Shown here: in pieces, positions 1 through 9,571 of the stretch | How the letters are laid out: the number at the start of each line of letters is the position of its first letter | How positions within the stretch are numbered: the stretch's first letter is position 1 | Origin: a bacterium | GTDB lineage: Bacteria > Cyanobacteriota > Sericytochromatia > S15B-MN24 > UBA4093 | Direction: 5' to 3' | Assembly: GCA_017744355.1 (NCBI GenBank) | Contig: JAGIBK010000002.1 | Coordinates: 479,001-543,000, forward strand | Length of the DNA: 64,000 nt | Position numbers and translations under genes: made by a program | Notes under the pieces: generated by a model | What the model saw: only the letters and a program-made list of their open reading frames with translations | Told to the model about the DNA's origin: nothing | Databases searched by the model: none

Positions 1-310
1 CGGCGAAGTAGCCGACCAGCGAGGCCATCGTCACGTCGCTCGTCATGTGCGCCAGGTAGCGCGGGCTGAAGAGGGGAGCGCCCTGCTTGAGCCGCGACAA
101 GAGGGAGTAGAGCTCCTGGCGCAGGCGGATCAGCGAGTCGTCGAAGGCGGGGGTGCCGCGATCGCTCTGGCGAATGCTCGGCGCGTCCTCCGGGTGGAAG
201 TTGCGGCGCCAGAAGACGTGGTCGCGCAGGGCTTCGAGCATGAAGCTTTCGAGGATGTCCGCGTTCTCGGCGGCGGGACCGAGGAATAAGGAACCGATAG
301 GCAGGGCCAT
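1..310 (-). CDS. Pyridoxal-dependent decarboxylase, N-terminal part (runs off the left edge)
   Basis: Reading leftward from an ATG at 310 gives an open frame to the window edge, 103 codons. The N-terminus contains FSPRYLAHMTSDVTMASLVG, typical of the entry region of group II PLP-dependent amino-acid decarboxylases (glutamate, DOPA or diaminobutyrate decarboxylase-like), where PxxxHxxS/T residues line the substrate channel. The PLP lysine lies outside the window, so the substrate cannot be inferred. A GGGAG element lies just upstream of the ATG. The gene diverges from the DUF885 gene, sharing the region 311-523. The family call rests on this short segment only. Confidence 0.72.
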   Translation of the reverse strand, partial: MALPIGSLFLGPAAENADILESFMLEALRDHVFWRRNFHPEDAPSIRQSDRGTPAFDDSLIRLRQELYSLLSRLKQGAPLFSPRYLAHMTSDVTMASLVGYFA

Positions 311-477
311 ATCAAACGATCTCCCGGGTATTGGCTGGTGCAAATACGCTGAGCGTACCCATCGAACGGCGCGCGCTCAATGAGGTGCCTCATTCTGCAG
401 AGGATACCGCCACGCCAAGGCCTTCGACGTCCGTAAGTTCCACCGTATGTCCGTGCTTGCCTCGGTGCTCGTCGGGG

Positions 478-483
478 CATAAT
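478..483 (+). promoter_or_regulatory. Possible -10 element upstream of the DUF885 gene
   Basis: CATAAT at 478-483 lies 15 bases after TTGCCT (457-462), so the spacing is short. It overlaps an ATG at 482, which argues that the ATG is not the translation start and that the GTG at 524 is. Confidence 0.25.
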
Positions 484-523
484 GAAACGAACGTGCCATT
501 CATCGACGAAAGGATTGCATCAC

Positions 524-2296
524 GTGAGGATCTCCAAGTTTCTGCTGGCGGGCCTCCTGGGCCTTGGGGCCATCCAGGCCCCTTCGCCCGTTTCGGCCAT
601 GCAGGTCGCTCAGCGCGAGAACGCCCTTCATCGCCTGTTCGCATCCGAGTGGGACTACGCCATGGCTCAGGATCCGCTCTGGGCCTCGTCGCTCGGTGAT
701 TACCGCTTCAACGATCGCTGGCGGGACCTGAGCCCGGCGGCCAGGACCGGCCGCGCGCGCCACTACGCGGACACGCTCAAGCGCCTCTCGGCCATCGACC
801 GCAGCAAGCTTTCGAGCGACGACCAGCTCAACTACGACCTCTTCCAGCGCGAGATTTCGCTGCTCGCCGAAGAGGCGGCCCTCGGCGCGGATCGGATGCC
901 GCTGAGCCACAAGGAAGGCATCCACATCGCCCACGACGTGGTGGACTTCCTGCGCTTCGAGACGGTCAAGGACTACGAGGACTGGATCGCCCGGATGCGC
1001 ACCTTCCCGCGGTACATGGACCAAACCCTTGCCCTGATGCGCGAAGGCAAGGCAGCGGGCCTCCTGCCGCCCCGGGCGATCCTGAGCCGGATTCCCTCCC
1101 AGCTCAAGCTCCAGATGCCCGCCAACCCTGAGGACAGCCCCTTCTACAAGCCCTTCGCCAAGATGGCCGCGGGCATCCCCGCCGCCGAGCAGGAGCGCCT
1201 GCGCGCCCAGGCGCGCGAGGCCATCACGGCCCAGGTCATCCCCGCCTTCCACGCGTTCGACGTCTACTTCTCGGGCGAGTACCTGCCCGCGAGTCCCGAG
1301 AAGGTGGGCCTGCGCAACCTTCCGAACGGCGAGAAGCTTTACGCCTTCTACGCGCGCTACTACACCAGCACCGAGCTGTCCCCCTCGGCCATCCATCGCC
1401 TGGGGCTCTCCGAGGTCGCCCGCATCCGGCGCGAGATGGAAGGGGTCATGGCCCAGGTCGGCTTCAAGGGCACCCTGAACGCCTTCTTCGCCCATCTCAA
1501 GGATCAGAAGCAGTACTTCCGCGCCGACGCGGACGCGCTCCTGATGGAGTACCGCGCCCTCTCGCGCCGGATCGACCCGCTCTTGCCCAAGCTCTTCAAG
1601 AACCTGCCGCGTGCCCCGTACGCGGTCGAGGCGGTGCCGGCCGAGCTTGCGCCCAACTCGAGCGCGGCCTACTACATGGGACCGGCCGCCGACGGCTCGC
1701 GCCCCGGTACCTTTTACGTGAACCTGTACCGCTCGGAAGAGCGTCCCACCTACGAGATGACCCCGCTCGCCCTCCACGAGACCGTGCCGGGCCACCACCT
1801 CCAGATTGCGCTGGCTCAGGAGCAGAGCGAGCTGCCCGCGTTCCGCCGCTACGGCGGTTACACGGCCTTCATCGAGGGCTGGGGGCTGTACTCCGAGTCG
1901 CTCGGTCACGAGCTGGGCCTTTTCGAGGATCCCTACGTCCGGTTCGGCAAGCTGAACATGGAGATGCGCCGCGCCCTGCGCCTGGTGCTCGACACCGGCC
2001 TGCACCACGAAGGCTGGGATCGCCAGAAGGCCATCAAGTTCTTCCTCGAAAACGCGGCCAAGACCGAGCTCGAAGCGACCAACGAGGTGGACCGCTACCT
2101 GGGCAAGCCCGGCCAGGCCCTTTCGTACAAGGTGGGCGAGCTGAAGATCCAGGAGCTGCGGGCACGGGCAAGCGCCAAGCTCGGCAGCAAGTTTGATATC
2201 CGCGAGTTCCACGACGTGATCCTGCGCCAGGGAGCCCTGCCGCTGGACGTTCTCGAGAAGCGCGTCGACGCCTGGATCCAGGCGAGCAAGAAGTAA
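524..2296 (+). CDS. DUF885 family protein, secreted metallopeptidase-like
   Basis: A 590-residue protein with an N-terminal signal peptide (hydrophobic core LLAGLLGLGAIQA, ending near VSA), so it is exported. The body matches the DUF885 family, recognised by the HETVPGHH motif at about residues 418-425, a HExxPGHH zinc-type signature, and by a downstream EGWGLYSE segment. Family members are presumed metallopeptidases; the substrate is unknown. I chose the GTG at 524 because AAGGA lies at a good distance (about 509-513) and the signal peptide begins right after it; an in-frame ATG at 482 has no ribosome-binding site and overlaps a -10-like element. A strong terminator follows, so the gene is probably monocistronic. 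Confidence 0.88.
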   Translation: MRISKFLLAGLLGLGAIQAPSPVSAMQVAQRENALHRLFASEWDYAMAQDPLWASSLGDYRFNDRWRDLSPAARTGRARHYADTLKRLSAIDRSKLSSDDQLNYDLFQREISLLAEEAALGADRMPLSHKEGIHIAHDVVDFLRFETVKDYEDWIARMRTFPRYMDQTLALMREGKAAGLLPPRAILSRIPSQLKLQMPANPEDSPFYKPFAKMAAGIPAAEQERLRAQAREAITAQVIPAFHAFDVYFSGEYLPASPEKVGLRNLPNGEKLYAFYARYYTSTELSPSAIHRLGLSEVARIRREMEGVMAQVGFKGTLNAFFAHLKDQKQYFRADADALLMEYRALSRRIDPLLPKLFKNLPRAPYAVEAVPAELAPNSSAAYYMGPAADGSRPGTFYVNLYRSEERPTYEMTPLALHETVPGHHLQIALAQEQSELPAFRRYGGYTAFIEGWGLYSESLGHELGLFEDPYVRFGKLNMEMRRALRLVLDTGLHHEGWDRQKAIKFFLENAAKTELEATNEVDRYLGKPGQALSYKVGELKIQELRARASAKLGSKFDIREFHDVILRQGALPLDVLEKRVDAWIQASKK

Positions 2297-2318
2297 CGGA
2301 CCCGAACAGCAACTAGAC

Positions 2319-2364
2319 GCAAAGCGGGCGTTGATCCCAAGAAGGGGATCAACGCCCGCTTTGC
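2319..2364 (+). terminator. Terminator after the DUF885 gene
   Basis: A perfect 20-bp inverted repeat (2319-2338 with 2345-2364) with a 6-base loop starts 22 bases after the stop codon at 2296 and is followed by TTCT. The stem includes AAAGCGGGCG on the left and its complement on the right. Confidence 0.85.
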
Positions 2365-2686
2365 TTCTGATGCGGAATAAAACCTTATATTTGATGTTCT
2401 TGTATTTAGTGGGGATAGTGTCCGACATCTGAGATGTTTGGCTTAATTCCTGGATTAGTGGCGGATCTATGGTCGATTTCTCTTATTCTTAGGGGGTTAG
2501 CCCCCTTCTTTTAATCGCATAGTGTTGTGGATAATATGCTCGGGTACATGCTTAATTACCGAATAACTGCCCGTGTTAAGCGGTTGTTTTGATTTGATTG
2601 GCTATGTTCCTGGAATGTGGAATGCGGTTGGAAGAAGGCGCGGTAACGCGCTTTTTGCTGCCTGAATGAGCGAGGTTTGGTACGAA
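2365..2686 (+). promoter_or_regulatory. AT-rich leader/promoter region of the NHL lipoprotein genes, with two terminator-like hairpins
   Basis: About 320 bases without a gene and clearly more AT-rich than the surroundings. It holds two small hairpins followed by T-runs: AGGGGG-TTAG-CCCCCT at 2491-2506 followed by TCTTTT, and GCGCG-GTAA-CGCGC at 2638-2651 followed by TTTTT (2652-2656). The second lies 31-35 bases before the chosen start codon, where an attenuator could act. Several -10-like hexamers exist (for example TAATAT near 2533), but none has a convincing -35 partner. I recognise no known riboswitch. Confidence 0.4.
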
Positions 2687-5600
2687 ATGAGCGCCTCAGC
2701 GGCTAGAAGGCTCATCGTCGCCTTGCACACGCGCTTTCTGCGCGTTTGCCTGATCGTGCTCTGTCTCGTCGCTCAGACTGCTTGCTTTTTTCCGGTCGCG
2801 GCGCCGCGCGCACTCGGCGGCAACGGCGAGACTTCCGCCACCACGAATAGCGTGCCCCCTCTCTCGGGCCGAATCGCCTTTTCGCGCGGGTATGGCACCC
2901 AGGCCGACCTGGAGGACGTGGCGGTCGGAGCGACCGTCTCGCTCATCAACACGGGGACCAACCAGACGGACGCGACGAGCGTGACGGACGAGAAGGGGCG
3001 CTTCGTGCTCAGCTTCGGGAGCAAGTTCAAGCCCGAACGCACCGCGCTCTACTACCTGGAGGCCTCCAAGGGCCTGGGGGGCAACCTGCCCGGCAACAAC
3101 GCCGCGCGCGTCAGGACCCTCGTCAAGTTTTCCGGTGGCTGGACCAGCCTGACCAACGCGACACCCGGGGGCGGGATCGTCCTGGATCCCGTGACGACGG
3201 CCGTCTCGATCGGCGCAGCCCTGCGCAACGGCAACCCGGCGCGCTTCGATTTCGCCACCTTGATCGGAGCGGTGACCCCAGGCCTGCCGAGTCGCTACGC
3301 TCCGGTCTCGGGTCTCTCGGAGGCGGACTGCACGGCCATCCTGGTGCTGGTCGAGCAGGCCCTCGGCCTCGATCGGGATCCGACGGCAGGGGTTGCGCTC
3401 GAGCTCGATGAGTGGGTCGAGGCCACCCAGAACAACGCGCGCCTCTTCGTCTCGGCGCTCACGCCGAGCAGCGGCAGCGTCAACACGGACGTCACGGTCA
3501 CCGGCACGGGCTTCAGCCCGACCCCTTCCAACAACGTGCTCAGGTTCAACGGGACACCGGCCGGTGTGGTCGCTTCGAGCGCAACGAGCATGCGTACCTC
3601 CGTGCCCGCCGGTGCCACCTCGGGACAGACCAGCGTGCAAGTGGGCGCGCGGCTGCAACTGGGCCCGATCTTTTCGGTCGAGGTGCGTCCTGCTTCCTTC
3701 ATCCCCACGAGCGGCAGCGCCGGGACTGTCGTGACCATCACCGGCACGGGCTTCGACACGGGGATTCTCGCCAACAATGCGGTGACCTTCAGCGGGGTGG
3801 CGGCGACCGTCACTTCGGCGACGGCGACGAGCCTCACCGCCACCGTGCCGACGGCTGCGGTGAGCGGCCCGATCGCCGTCTCGGTCAACGGCAATGCGCA
3901 AACGATCGACGGTAACTTCACGGTGCCCGTCAGCGTCGCGAGCTTCGCGCCGGCCTCAGGGGGGCCCGGGCAAACCGTGGTGCTCACGGGTGCGGGCTTC
4001 AGCAGCACGCCGGCCGATAACCTCGTCACCTTCAACGGCGTCGCGGCGACGGTCGTCAGCGCCACCCCGACGAGCCTGCAGGTCCAGGTCCCCGTGGGGG
4101 CGACGTCTGGGCCTGTCTCGGTGATGGTCAAGGGCCAGCGAGGCACGACTGCGGCCTCGTTCCTGGTGGGAGCCGCCCTGCGTGCCAACGCGGTGATCCA
4201 GACGATCGCCGGCTCGAGCCCCTTGGCGCCGCCGCCTGGGGTCAAGGCCCTGGACTGGAGCCTGCCGCCGCTTGACGGGAAGATGGCCTGCGATGCTGCG
4301 GGCAACTTCTACTTCATCGGGAACGCCAGGGTCTGGAAGGTCACGACGAGCGGGACGCTTTCGCTGGTGGCCGGTGGCGGCGCCACCCTGGGAGACGGAG
4401 GCCCTGCCACCAACGCCCTGCTCAATAATCCGAAGGGCCTGGCCCTCGATGCCGCCGGCGCGCTTTATATCGCCGATACCGGCCACAATCGGATTCGCAA
4501 GGTCAGTGGCGGGCTCATCACCACCGTCGCAGGCGGGGGGAGCGGTTTCGGGGACGGAGGGCCCGCGACCGCCGCCCTGCTCAGCAACCCGAACGGGATC
4601 GCCCTGGATGCCGAGGGGACGCTCTACATCGCCGACACCAACAACAGCCGGATCCGGAAGGTCAGCGACGGGATCATTTCCACGATCGCAGGCAACGGTA
4701 ACTTTGGCGCCACCGGCGACGGAGGACCACCCGCGAACGCGGTGCTCGGCTACCCCTTCGGCGTGGCCGTCGATGCGACGGGGGCGATCTATGTCGCCGA
4801 CACCTACAACAACCGAATCCGCAAGATCAGCTCCGGCGTCATCACCACCGTCGCTGGCGGCGGGAGCGGTCTCGGGGACGGCGGGCCCGCCACCGGCGCG
4901 CAGTTGGCCTTCCCCCAGGCCATCGAGGTCGATGCGGCGGGCGCGTTCTACGTGGCTGATACCAACAACAGCCGGATCCGCAAGGTCAGCGGCGGGATCA
5001 TCACCACCGTCGCCGGCGGAGGCAGCGCCAGCGACGATGGAGGGCCCGCGACCGGCGCCCAGCTCAGCAGTCCGCATGGGATCGCGCTGGATGCCACTGG
5101 GACGCTCTACCTGGTCGATTCGAACAGAAAGCGGATCCGCAAGGTGGTCGCTGGGACCATCACGACGGCTGCCGGCAACGGCTTTGCCTCGTTCGCGGGC
5201 GATGGAGGGCCTGCGACCGCCGCCCTCTTCTCAGCTCCCTACAGCGTGGCGGTCGACCCGCAGGGCACGGTCTATGTCGCCGAGCTTCAGAACAACCGCG
5301 TCCGCATGATCCGCGAAGGCATCGTGACCACCGTGGCCGGCGGCGGGAGCGCCACGGGAGACGGCGGACCGGCTACCGAAGCGTTGCTCAACGGCCCCTT
5401 CGGGGTCGCCCTGGGGCCGGACGGCAGCCTCTACATCTCGGAAGCGTACGGCAACAAGGTTCGGAAGGTGACCACCGGCATCATCACCACGGTCGCGGGC
5501 GGCGGGGGCACCCTTGGCGATGATGGGCCCGCGATCAACGCGAAGCTCGCCATGCCCGCAGGCCTGGCAGTGGACGCTTCGGGCAGTCTCTACGTCGCTG

Positions 5601-6115
5601 ATACCGGTCAGCACCGGATTCGCAAGGTGAGCGGCGGGATCATCACCACCGTCGCAGGCGGTGGCAGCATCCTCGGCGACGAGGGGCCCGCCACCAGCGC
5701 CAAGCTCAATTCACCGTACGGGGTCGCGCTGGATGCGGTGGGCAATCTCTACATCGCCGACACCAGCCATTCGCGCATTCGGAAGGTGAGCACCGGCATC
5801 ATCACCACCGTGGCGGGCGGCGGTAGCACGCTCGGCGACGGCGGGCCCGGCACCAGCGCCCAGGTCCTTACGCCCTACTCGGTGGCCGTGGACCCGCTGG
5901 GGACCCTCTACATCGCCGACACCAGCAACTACCGGATCCGCAAGCTCAGCAGCGGCACCATCACGACGGTGGCAGGGAGCGGAGCTCCGGGGCCCACCGG
6001 CGACGGGGGCCTTGCGACCAGTGCTCAGTTCTTTCCCGTGGGCCTCGCGGTCGACTCGGCCGGATCCTTGTACATCGCCGATGGGCAAGCGGGCCGCATC
6101 CGGAAAGTGTATTGA
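2687..6115 (+). CDS. IPT/TIG and NHL-repeat lipoprotein, paralogue A
   Basis: A 1142-residue predicted lipoprotein. The signal peptide ends at LVAQTAC (lipobox-like; Q at -3 is unusual). Residues about 60-130 look like a carboxypeptidase-regulatory or Ig-like domain (GRIAF...VGATVSLINTGTNQT). Three IPT/TIG domains follow, at about 254-330, 331-411 and 412-490, each with a TPxSGSxGTxVTxTGxGF-type start. From about 500 to the C-terminus there are eleven NHL repeats of about 53 residues plus one degenerate first copy; the unit ends LYIADTxNxRIRKV and begins with ITTVAGGGS. This is a multi-blade beta-propeller. It is likely anchored at the cell surface or in the periplasm for protein or glycan binding. 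Start: ATG 2687, with GAGG 12 bases upstream; an in-frame ATG at 2666 has no ribosome-binding site. Followed 30 bases later by paralogue B. Confidence 0.85.
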   Translation: MSASAARRLIVALHTRFLRVCLIVLCLVAQTACFFPVAAPRALGGNGETSATTNSVPPLSGRIAFSRGYGTQADLEDVAVGATVSLINTGTNQTDATSVTDEKGRFVLSFGSKFKPERTALYYLEASKGLGGNLPGNNAARVRTLVKFSGGWTSLTNATPGGGIVLDPVTTAVSIGAALRNGNPARFDFATLIGAVTPGLPSRYAPVSGLSEADCTAILVLVEQALGLDRDPTAGVALELDEWVEATQNNARLFVSALTPSSGSVNTDVTVTGTGFSPTPSNNVLRFNGTPAGVVASSATSMRTSVPAGATSGQTSVQVGARLQLGPIFSVEVRPASFIPTSGSAGTVVTITGTGFDTGILANNAVTFSGVAATVTSATATSLTATVPTAAVSGPIAVSVNGNAQTIDGNFTVPVSVASFAPASGGPGQTVVLTGAGFSSTPADNLVTFNGVAATVVSATPTSLQVQVPVGATSGPVSVMVKGQRGTTAASFLVGAALRANAVIQTIAGSSPLAPPPGVKALDWSLPPLDGKMACDAAGNFYFIGNARVWKVTTSGTLSLVAGGGATLGDGGPATNALLNNPKGLALDAAGALYIADTGHNRIRKVSGGLITTVAGGGSGFGDGGPATAALLSNPNGIALDAEGTLYIADTNNSRIRKVSDGIISTIAGNGNFGATGDGGPPANAVLGYPFGVAVDATGAIYVADTYNNRIRKISSGVITTVAGGGSGLGDGGPATGAQLAFPQAIEVDAAGAFYVADTNNSRIRKVSGGIITTVAGGGSASDDGGPATGAQLSSPHGIALDATGTLYLVDSNRKRIRKVVAGTITTAAGNGFASFAGDGGPATAALFSAPYSVAVDPQGTVYVAELQNNRVRMIREGIVTTVAGGGSATGDGGPATEALLNGPFGVALGPDGSLYISEAYGNKVRKVTTGIITTVAGGGGTLGDDGPAINAKLAMPAGLAVDASGSLYVADTGQHRIRKVSGGIITTVAGGGSILGDEGPATSAKLNSPYGVALDAVGNLYIADTSHSRIRKVSTGIITTVAGGGSTLGDGGPGTSAQVLTPYSVAVDPLGTLYIADTSNYRIRKLSSGTITTVAGSGAPGPTGDGGLATSAQFFPVGLAVDSAGSLYIADGQAGRIRKVY
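4330..6112 (+). repeat. Tandem NHL-coding repeats in paralogue A
   Basis: About eleven imperfect units of roughly 159 bases, marked by recurrent sequence like ATCACCACCGTCGC and CGGATCCGCAAGGTC. They are in frame and code for beta-propeller blades, so they are protein repeats rather than a DNA array. Confidence 0.8.
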
Positions 6116-6145
6116 GCCTTGCGCTCGACTGGAAAGAGGCTCCCC

Positions 6146-9100
6146 ATGCACCTGATGCGTCTGCCATTCGTTCTCGCCCTCGCCCTGATGCTGGCGGCTT
6201 GCCGCTTGCCGTCTTCCTCGGTCGCGCCGATGCCGAGCGGGCCGGAAAAGACCCAGGTCGAGGCGGAGGCCGTGCGCGAGTTGACGGGGAAGGTCGCTTT
6301 CCCTCGCGCACTGCGCCCCCAGGCGACCCTGGAGGAGGTGGCGGCCGGTGCCACGGTCTCGCTCATCAGCACGGGGACCAATCAGACCATCGCCACCACG
6401 GTCACCGATAGCGCGGGACGCTTCATCCTGACCTTCCGGAGCGCTTTCAAGCCCGATCCGGGCACCGTGTACTACCTGGAGGCTTCCAAGGGCTTGCGCG
6501 ACAACTCGCCGAGCCTGCCCCTGGTCAGGGTCCGCACCCTCGCGAAGTACGTGAACGGCAAGTGGGCGACCATGACCCGCGACGAGATCCTCCTCGACGA
6601 GACGACCACCGCTCTTTCCATCGGCAGCGCCTTGCGCAACGGCAACCCCGCCCCGTTCGACTTCGCCTCGCTCATCGGGGCGGTCCAGATAGGCTCGCCG
6701 AGCGTCTACGTGCCCGTTCCGGGCCTCTCCGCGTCGGATTGCGACGCGATCCGGACGATCGTGAACCAGGCGCTCGTTGCGGATCGCGATCCCATGGCCT
6801 CCGTGGTGCTGGATAACGGGGTAAACGCCTGGGTGGCGGCGAACCAGGGCCAGCCGGACCTGATGGTCACCGTTTTCACCCCTGGCACCGGCGGGGTGGG
6901 GACGCCCGTCACCGTGAAGGGGACGGGCTTTCGAACCACCGCTTCCAACAACGTCGTCAGGTTCAACGGGACGCCCGCGACCGTGACGAGCGCGACCATC
7001 ACCAGCCTGAGCACGGCGGTGCCGCCCGGGGCCACGTCGGGGCCGACCAGCGTTCAGGTGGGGAATGCGATCTACCTCGGGCCGCTCTTCTCGGTCGACG
7101 TCGTGCTCTCGAGCTTTGCGCCGACCAGCGGTTCCGCCGGGACCGTGGTCACCATTGACGGCTCGGGCTTCGATCCGAGCGCGCTCGCGAACAACCGGGT
7201 CTTCTTCGGAAGCATCCCTGCGACCGTTACGGCTGCGACCGCGACCCGCTTGACCACCGTCGTGCCGAGCAACGCGACGAGCGGCGCCATCACCGTCGTC
7301 GTCAGCGGCAACGCGAAGCAGAGCGCGACGAGTTTCACGGTGCCGGTGGTCATCTCGAGCTTCGTGCCCACCGCGGGCACGCCCGGGACCCAGGTCACCA
7401 TTTCGGGCTCGGGGTTCGGAACCGTCGCCGGGGCGATTTCGGTCAAGATTAACAACCAAGCTGTGACGCTTCTGGCGGCCGCTCCGAACAGCTTGACCGT
7501 CCAGCTCGGCTCAGCGATGACGACCGGCACGGGACCCGTTGCGGTCACGGCCAATGGTCAATCCGCGACGAGCGCAGCGAGCTTTGGCGTCTTCAACGGA
7601 ATTGCCTCAAGCGCTCTCATCCAGACCATCGCCGGCCGGAACGCCCCGACCGACGGCACCCTCGCGACGCTCTGGAGCCTGCGCACTCCCAGCCACGTCG
7701 CGTGCGATGCGGCGGGCAACGTGTATCTCAGCATCCGGAACGCCGTCTACCGGGTAAGCCCCGGGGGCGCCTTCACCCGCATGGCGGGGGGCGAGTACCC
7801 CGGCTACTCGGGCGACGGCGGACCCGCCACCAGCGCCCGCCTCAACAGTCCGCACGGCGTTGCCCTGGACGCCTCGGGGAACCTCTACATCGCGGATCGG
7901 CTCAATCATCGCATTCGCAAGGTCAGCGCCGGGACCATCACCACCGTGGCGGGGAACGGCAACTGGGGCTTTTCCGGTGACAACGGCTCGCCCCTGAGCG
8001 CCAAGCTGGATAGCCCCGAAGGCGTCGTGCTGGACGCTTCGGGCACCCTCTACATCGCTGATTCCAGCAACTTCCGGGTCCGCAAGGTCAGCGGGGGGCT
8101 CATCACGACCGTCGCAGGCAACGGTGCCTCGGCTTACTCGGGCGAGGGAGTGGCGACGAGCGTGGCGATTTCGCCCCCACGCTACATCGCCCTGGACGCC
8201 TCGGGCAACCTCTACATCGCCGATACCGACAACCATCGGGTGCGCAAGGTGGACACTTCGGGCACCATCAGCACCGTGGCGGGGGACGGCAATCGGGGCT
8301 TTTCGGGGGACAGCGGCAGCGCTACGAGCGCCCGTCTCGATAGCCCGCGGGGGCTTGCGTTCGATGCCTCGGGGAACCTCTACATCACGGACTATTACAA
8401 CGGTCGCATTCGGAAGGTCAGTGGCGGCGTCATCACCACGGTCGTAGGCAACGGGGGGGCCGCCTTCGGCGGGGATGGCGGCGCTGCGACGAGCGCGACG
8501 CTCCGCTACCCGAAAGCGATCGCGTTCGACCCTACAGGGAATCTCTACATCGCGGACAACGAGAACCATCGCATTCGCAAGGTCAGCGGGGGGATCATCT
8601 CGACGTTCGCCGGCAACGGCGCCCTGATCAGCGGGGACGGGGCGGCGGCGAGCGATGCCCAGTTCGGCGCGCCTGCCGGCCTTGCTTTGGACGCCTCGGG
8701 CAACCTGTACATGGCGGATTCCAGCCAGCATTGCATCCGAAAGATCACCGCTGCTGGCGTCATCACCACGATTGCAGGGGATGGCAACGCAGGCTTTTCT
8801 GGGGACGCTGGGCCGGCGACGAGCGCGAGGCTCAACAACCCGCATGCGCTTGTGTTGAATGGTGCGACCGCCCTCTACGTGGCCGACTCGGACAACCATC
8901 GCGTTCGCAAAATCGACCTGGCGAGCGGCATCATCACGACCGTCGCCGGCGGCGGCGCCACCCTGGGGGATGGCGGGGCGGCGACCGCCGCTCAGCTGAG
9001 CGGGCCGGTGGGGCTCGCCATTGACTCATCGGGCAACCTCTATGTCTCGGAGCCCGGGGCGGCACGTGTTCGGAAGATCACCTCGGGGAATGTCATCACG

Positions 9101-9559
9101 ACCTTCGCGGGAGGCGGAGCCACGCTCGGCGACGGGGGGCCTGCGACCAGCGCGAACCTGTATCAGCCCCATGGGCTCGCGGTGACGCCGAGCGGGGAGC
9201 TGCTCATCGCGGATATGTGGAACCATCGGATCCGGAAGGTCAGCGGCGGCATCATCAGCACGATTGCAGGTGCGGGCGGCGGCGGAGACGGGGGGCCCGC
9301 GACGACGGCCGGCCTCTACTACCCGTCGAGCATCGCGCTGGACAGTTACGGGACGCTCTACATCGCCGAGGGCTACAAGATCCGGCGCGTCGACACGCTG
9401 AACGTCATCACGACCCTCGCAGGCGGGGCGGCGTTTGTCGACAACGTCTCGGCCATCGGCTCTTCGGTGGAGTGGACGACCCAGATCCTGGTCAACCAGG
9501 CAGGTAATGGGCTCTACCTGTTGGATGCCAACAACAGCCGCATCCGCCGCATCCAATAG
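6146..9559 (+). CDS. IPT/TIG and NHL-repeat lipoprotein, paralogue B
   Basis: A 1137-residue paralogue of the preceding gene with the same layout: signal peptide with a clear lipobox (LMLAAC), a carboxypeptidase-like region (GATVSLISTGTNQT), three IPT/TIG domains at about residues 241-316, 317-397 and 398-485, then about eleven NHL repeats plus a degenerate first copy to the C-terminus. Its NHL blades more often carry the GxGFSGDxGxATSA form. The ATG at 6146 is preceded by GGAAAGAGG with good spacing; an upstream in-frame TTG at 6119 is less likely. The two genes probably form an operon after duplication. The function is not known; related domain sets occur in large bacterial surface proteins. 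Confidence 0.86.
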   Translation: MHLMRLPFVLALALMLAACRLPSSSVAPMPSGPEKTQVEAEAVRELTGKVAFPRALRPQATLEEVAAGATVSLISTGTNQTIATTVTDSAGRFILTFRSAFKPDPGTVYYLEASKGLRDNSPSLPLVRVRTLAKYVNGKWATMTRDEILLDETTTALSIGSALRNGNPAPFDFASLIGAVQIGSPSVYVPVPGLSASDCDAIRTIVNQALVADRDPMASVVLDNGVNAWVAANQGQPDLMVTVFTPGTGGVGTPVTVKGTGFRTTASNNVVRFNGTPATVTSATITSLSTAVPPGATSGPTSVQVGNAIYLGPLFSVDVVLSSFAPTSGSAGTVVTIDGSGFDPSALANNRVFFGSIPATVTAATATRLTTVVPSNATSGAITVVVSGNAKQSATSFTVPVVISSFVPTAGTPGTQVTISGSGFGTVAGAISVKINNQAVTLLAAAPNSLTVQLGSAMTTGTGPVAVTANGQSATSAASFGVFNGIASSALIQTIAGRNAPTDGTLATLWSLRTPSHVACDAAGNVYLSIRNAVYRVSPGGAFTRMAGGEYPGYSGDGGPATSARLNSPHGVALDASGNLYIADRLNHRIRKVSAGTITTVAGNGNWGFSGDNGSPLSAKLDSPEGVVLDASGTLYIADSSNFRVRKVSGGLITTVAGNGASAYSGEGVATSVAISPPRYIALDASGNLYIADTDNHRVRKVDTSGTISTVAGDGNRGFSGDSGSATSARLDSPRGLAFDASGNLYITDYYNGRIRKVSGGVITTVVGNGGAAFGGDGGAATSATLRYPKAIAFDPTGNLYIADNENHRIRKVSGGIISTFAGNGALISGDGAAASDAQFGAPAGLALDASGNLYMADSSQHCIRKITAAGVITTIAGDGNAGFSGDAGPATSARLNNPHALVLNGATALYVADSDNHRVRKIDLASGIITTVAGGGATLGDGGAATAAQLSGPVGLAIDSSGNLYVSEPGAARVRKITSGNVITTFAGGGATLGDGGPATSANLYQPHGLAVTPSGELLIADMWNHRIRKVSGGIISTIAGAGGGGDGGPATTAGLYYPSSIALDSYGTLYIAEGYKIRRVDTLNVITTLAGGAAFVDNVSAIGSSVEWTTQILVNQAGNGLYLLDANNSRIRRIQ
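7710..9556 (+). repeat. Tandem NHL-coding repeats in paralogue B
   Basis: Eleven imperfect, in-frame units of about 159-165 bases coding for NHL blades. Each is marked by CTCTACATCGC followed, about 30 bases later, by CGCAAGGT. Confidence 0.8.
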
Positions 9560-9571
9560 CCAGGAGGGGGA

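Noticed and set aside
500..2428. A 642-codon frame antisense to the DUF885 gene
   Set aside because: Arg/Leu/Gly/Glu-rich with no domain; a shadow of GC-rich coding sequence on the other strand.
4330..9556. Regular DNA repeats resembling a CRISPR or satellite array
   Set aside because: Units are imperfect, about 159 bases, in frame and code NHL blades.
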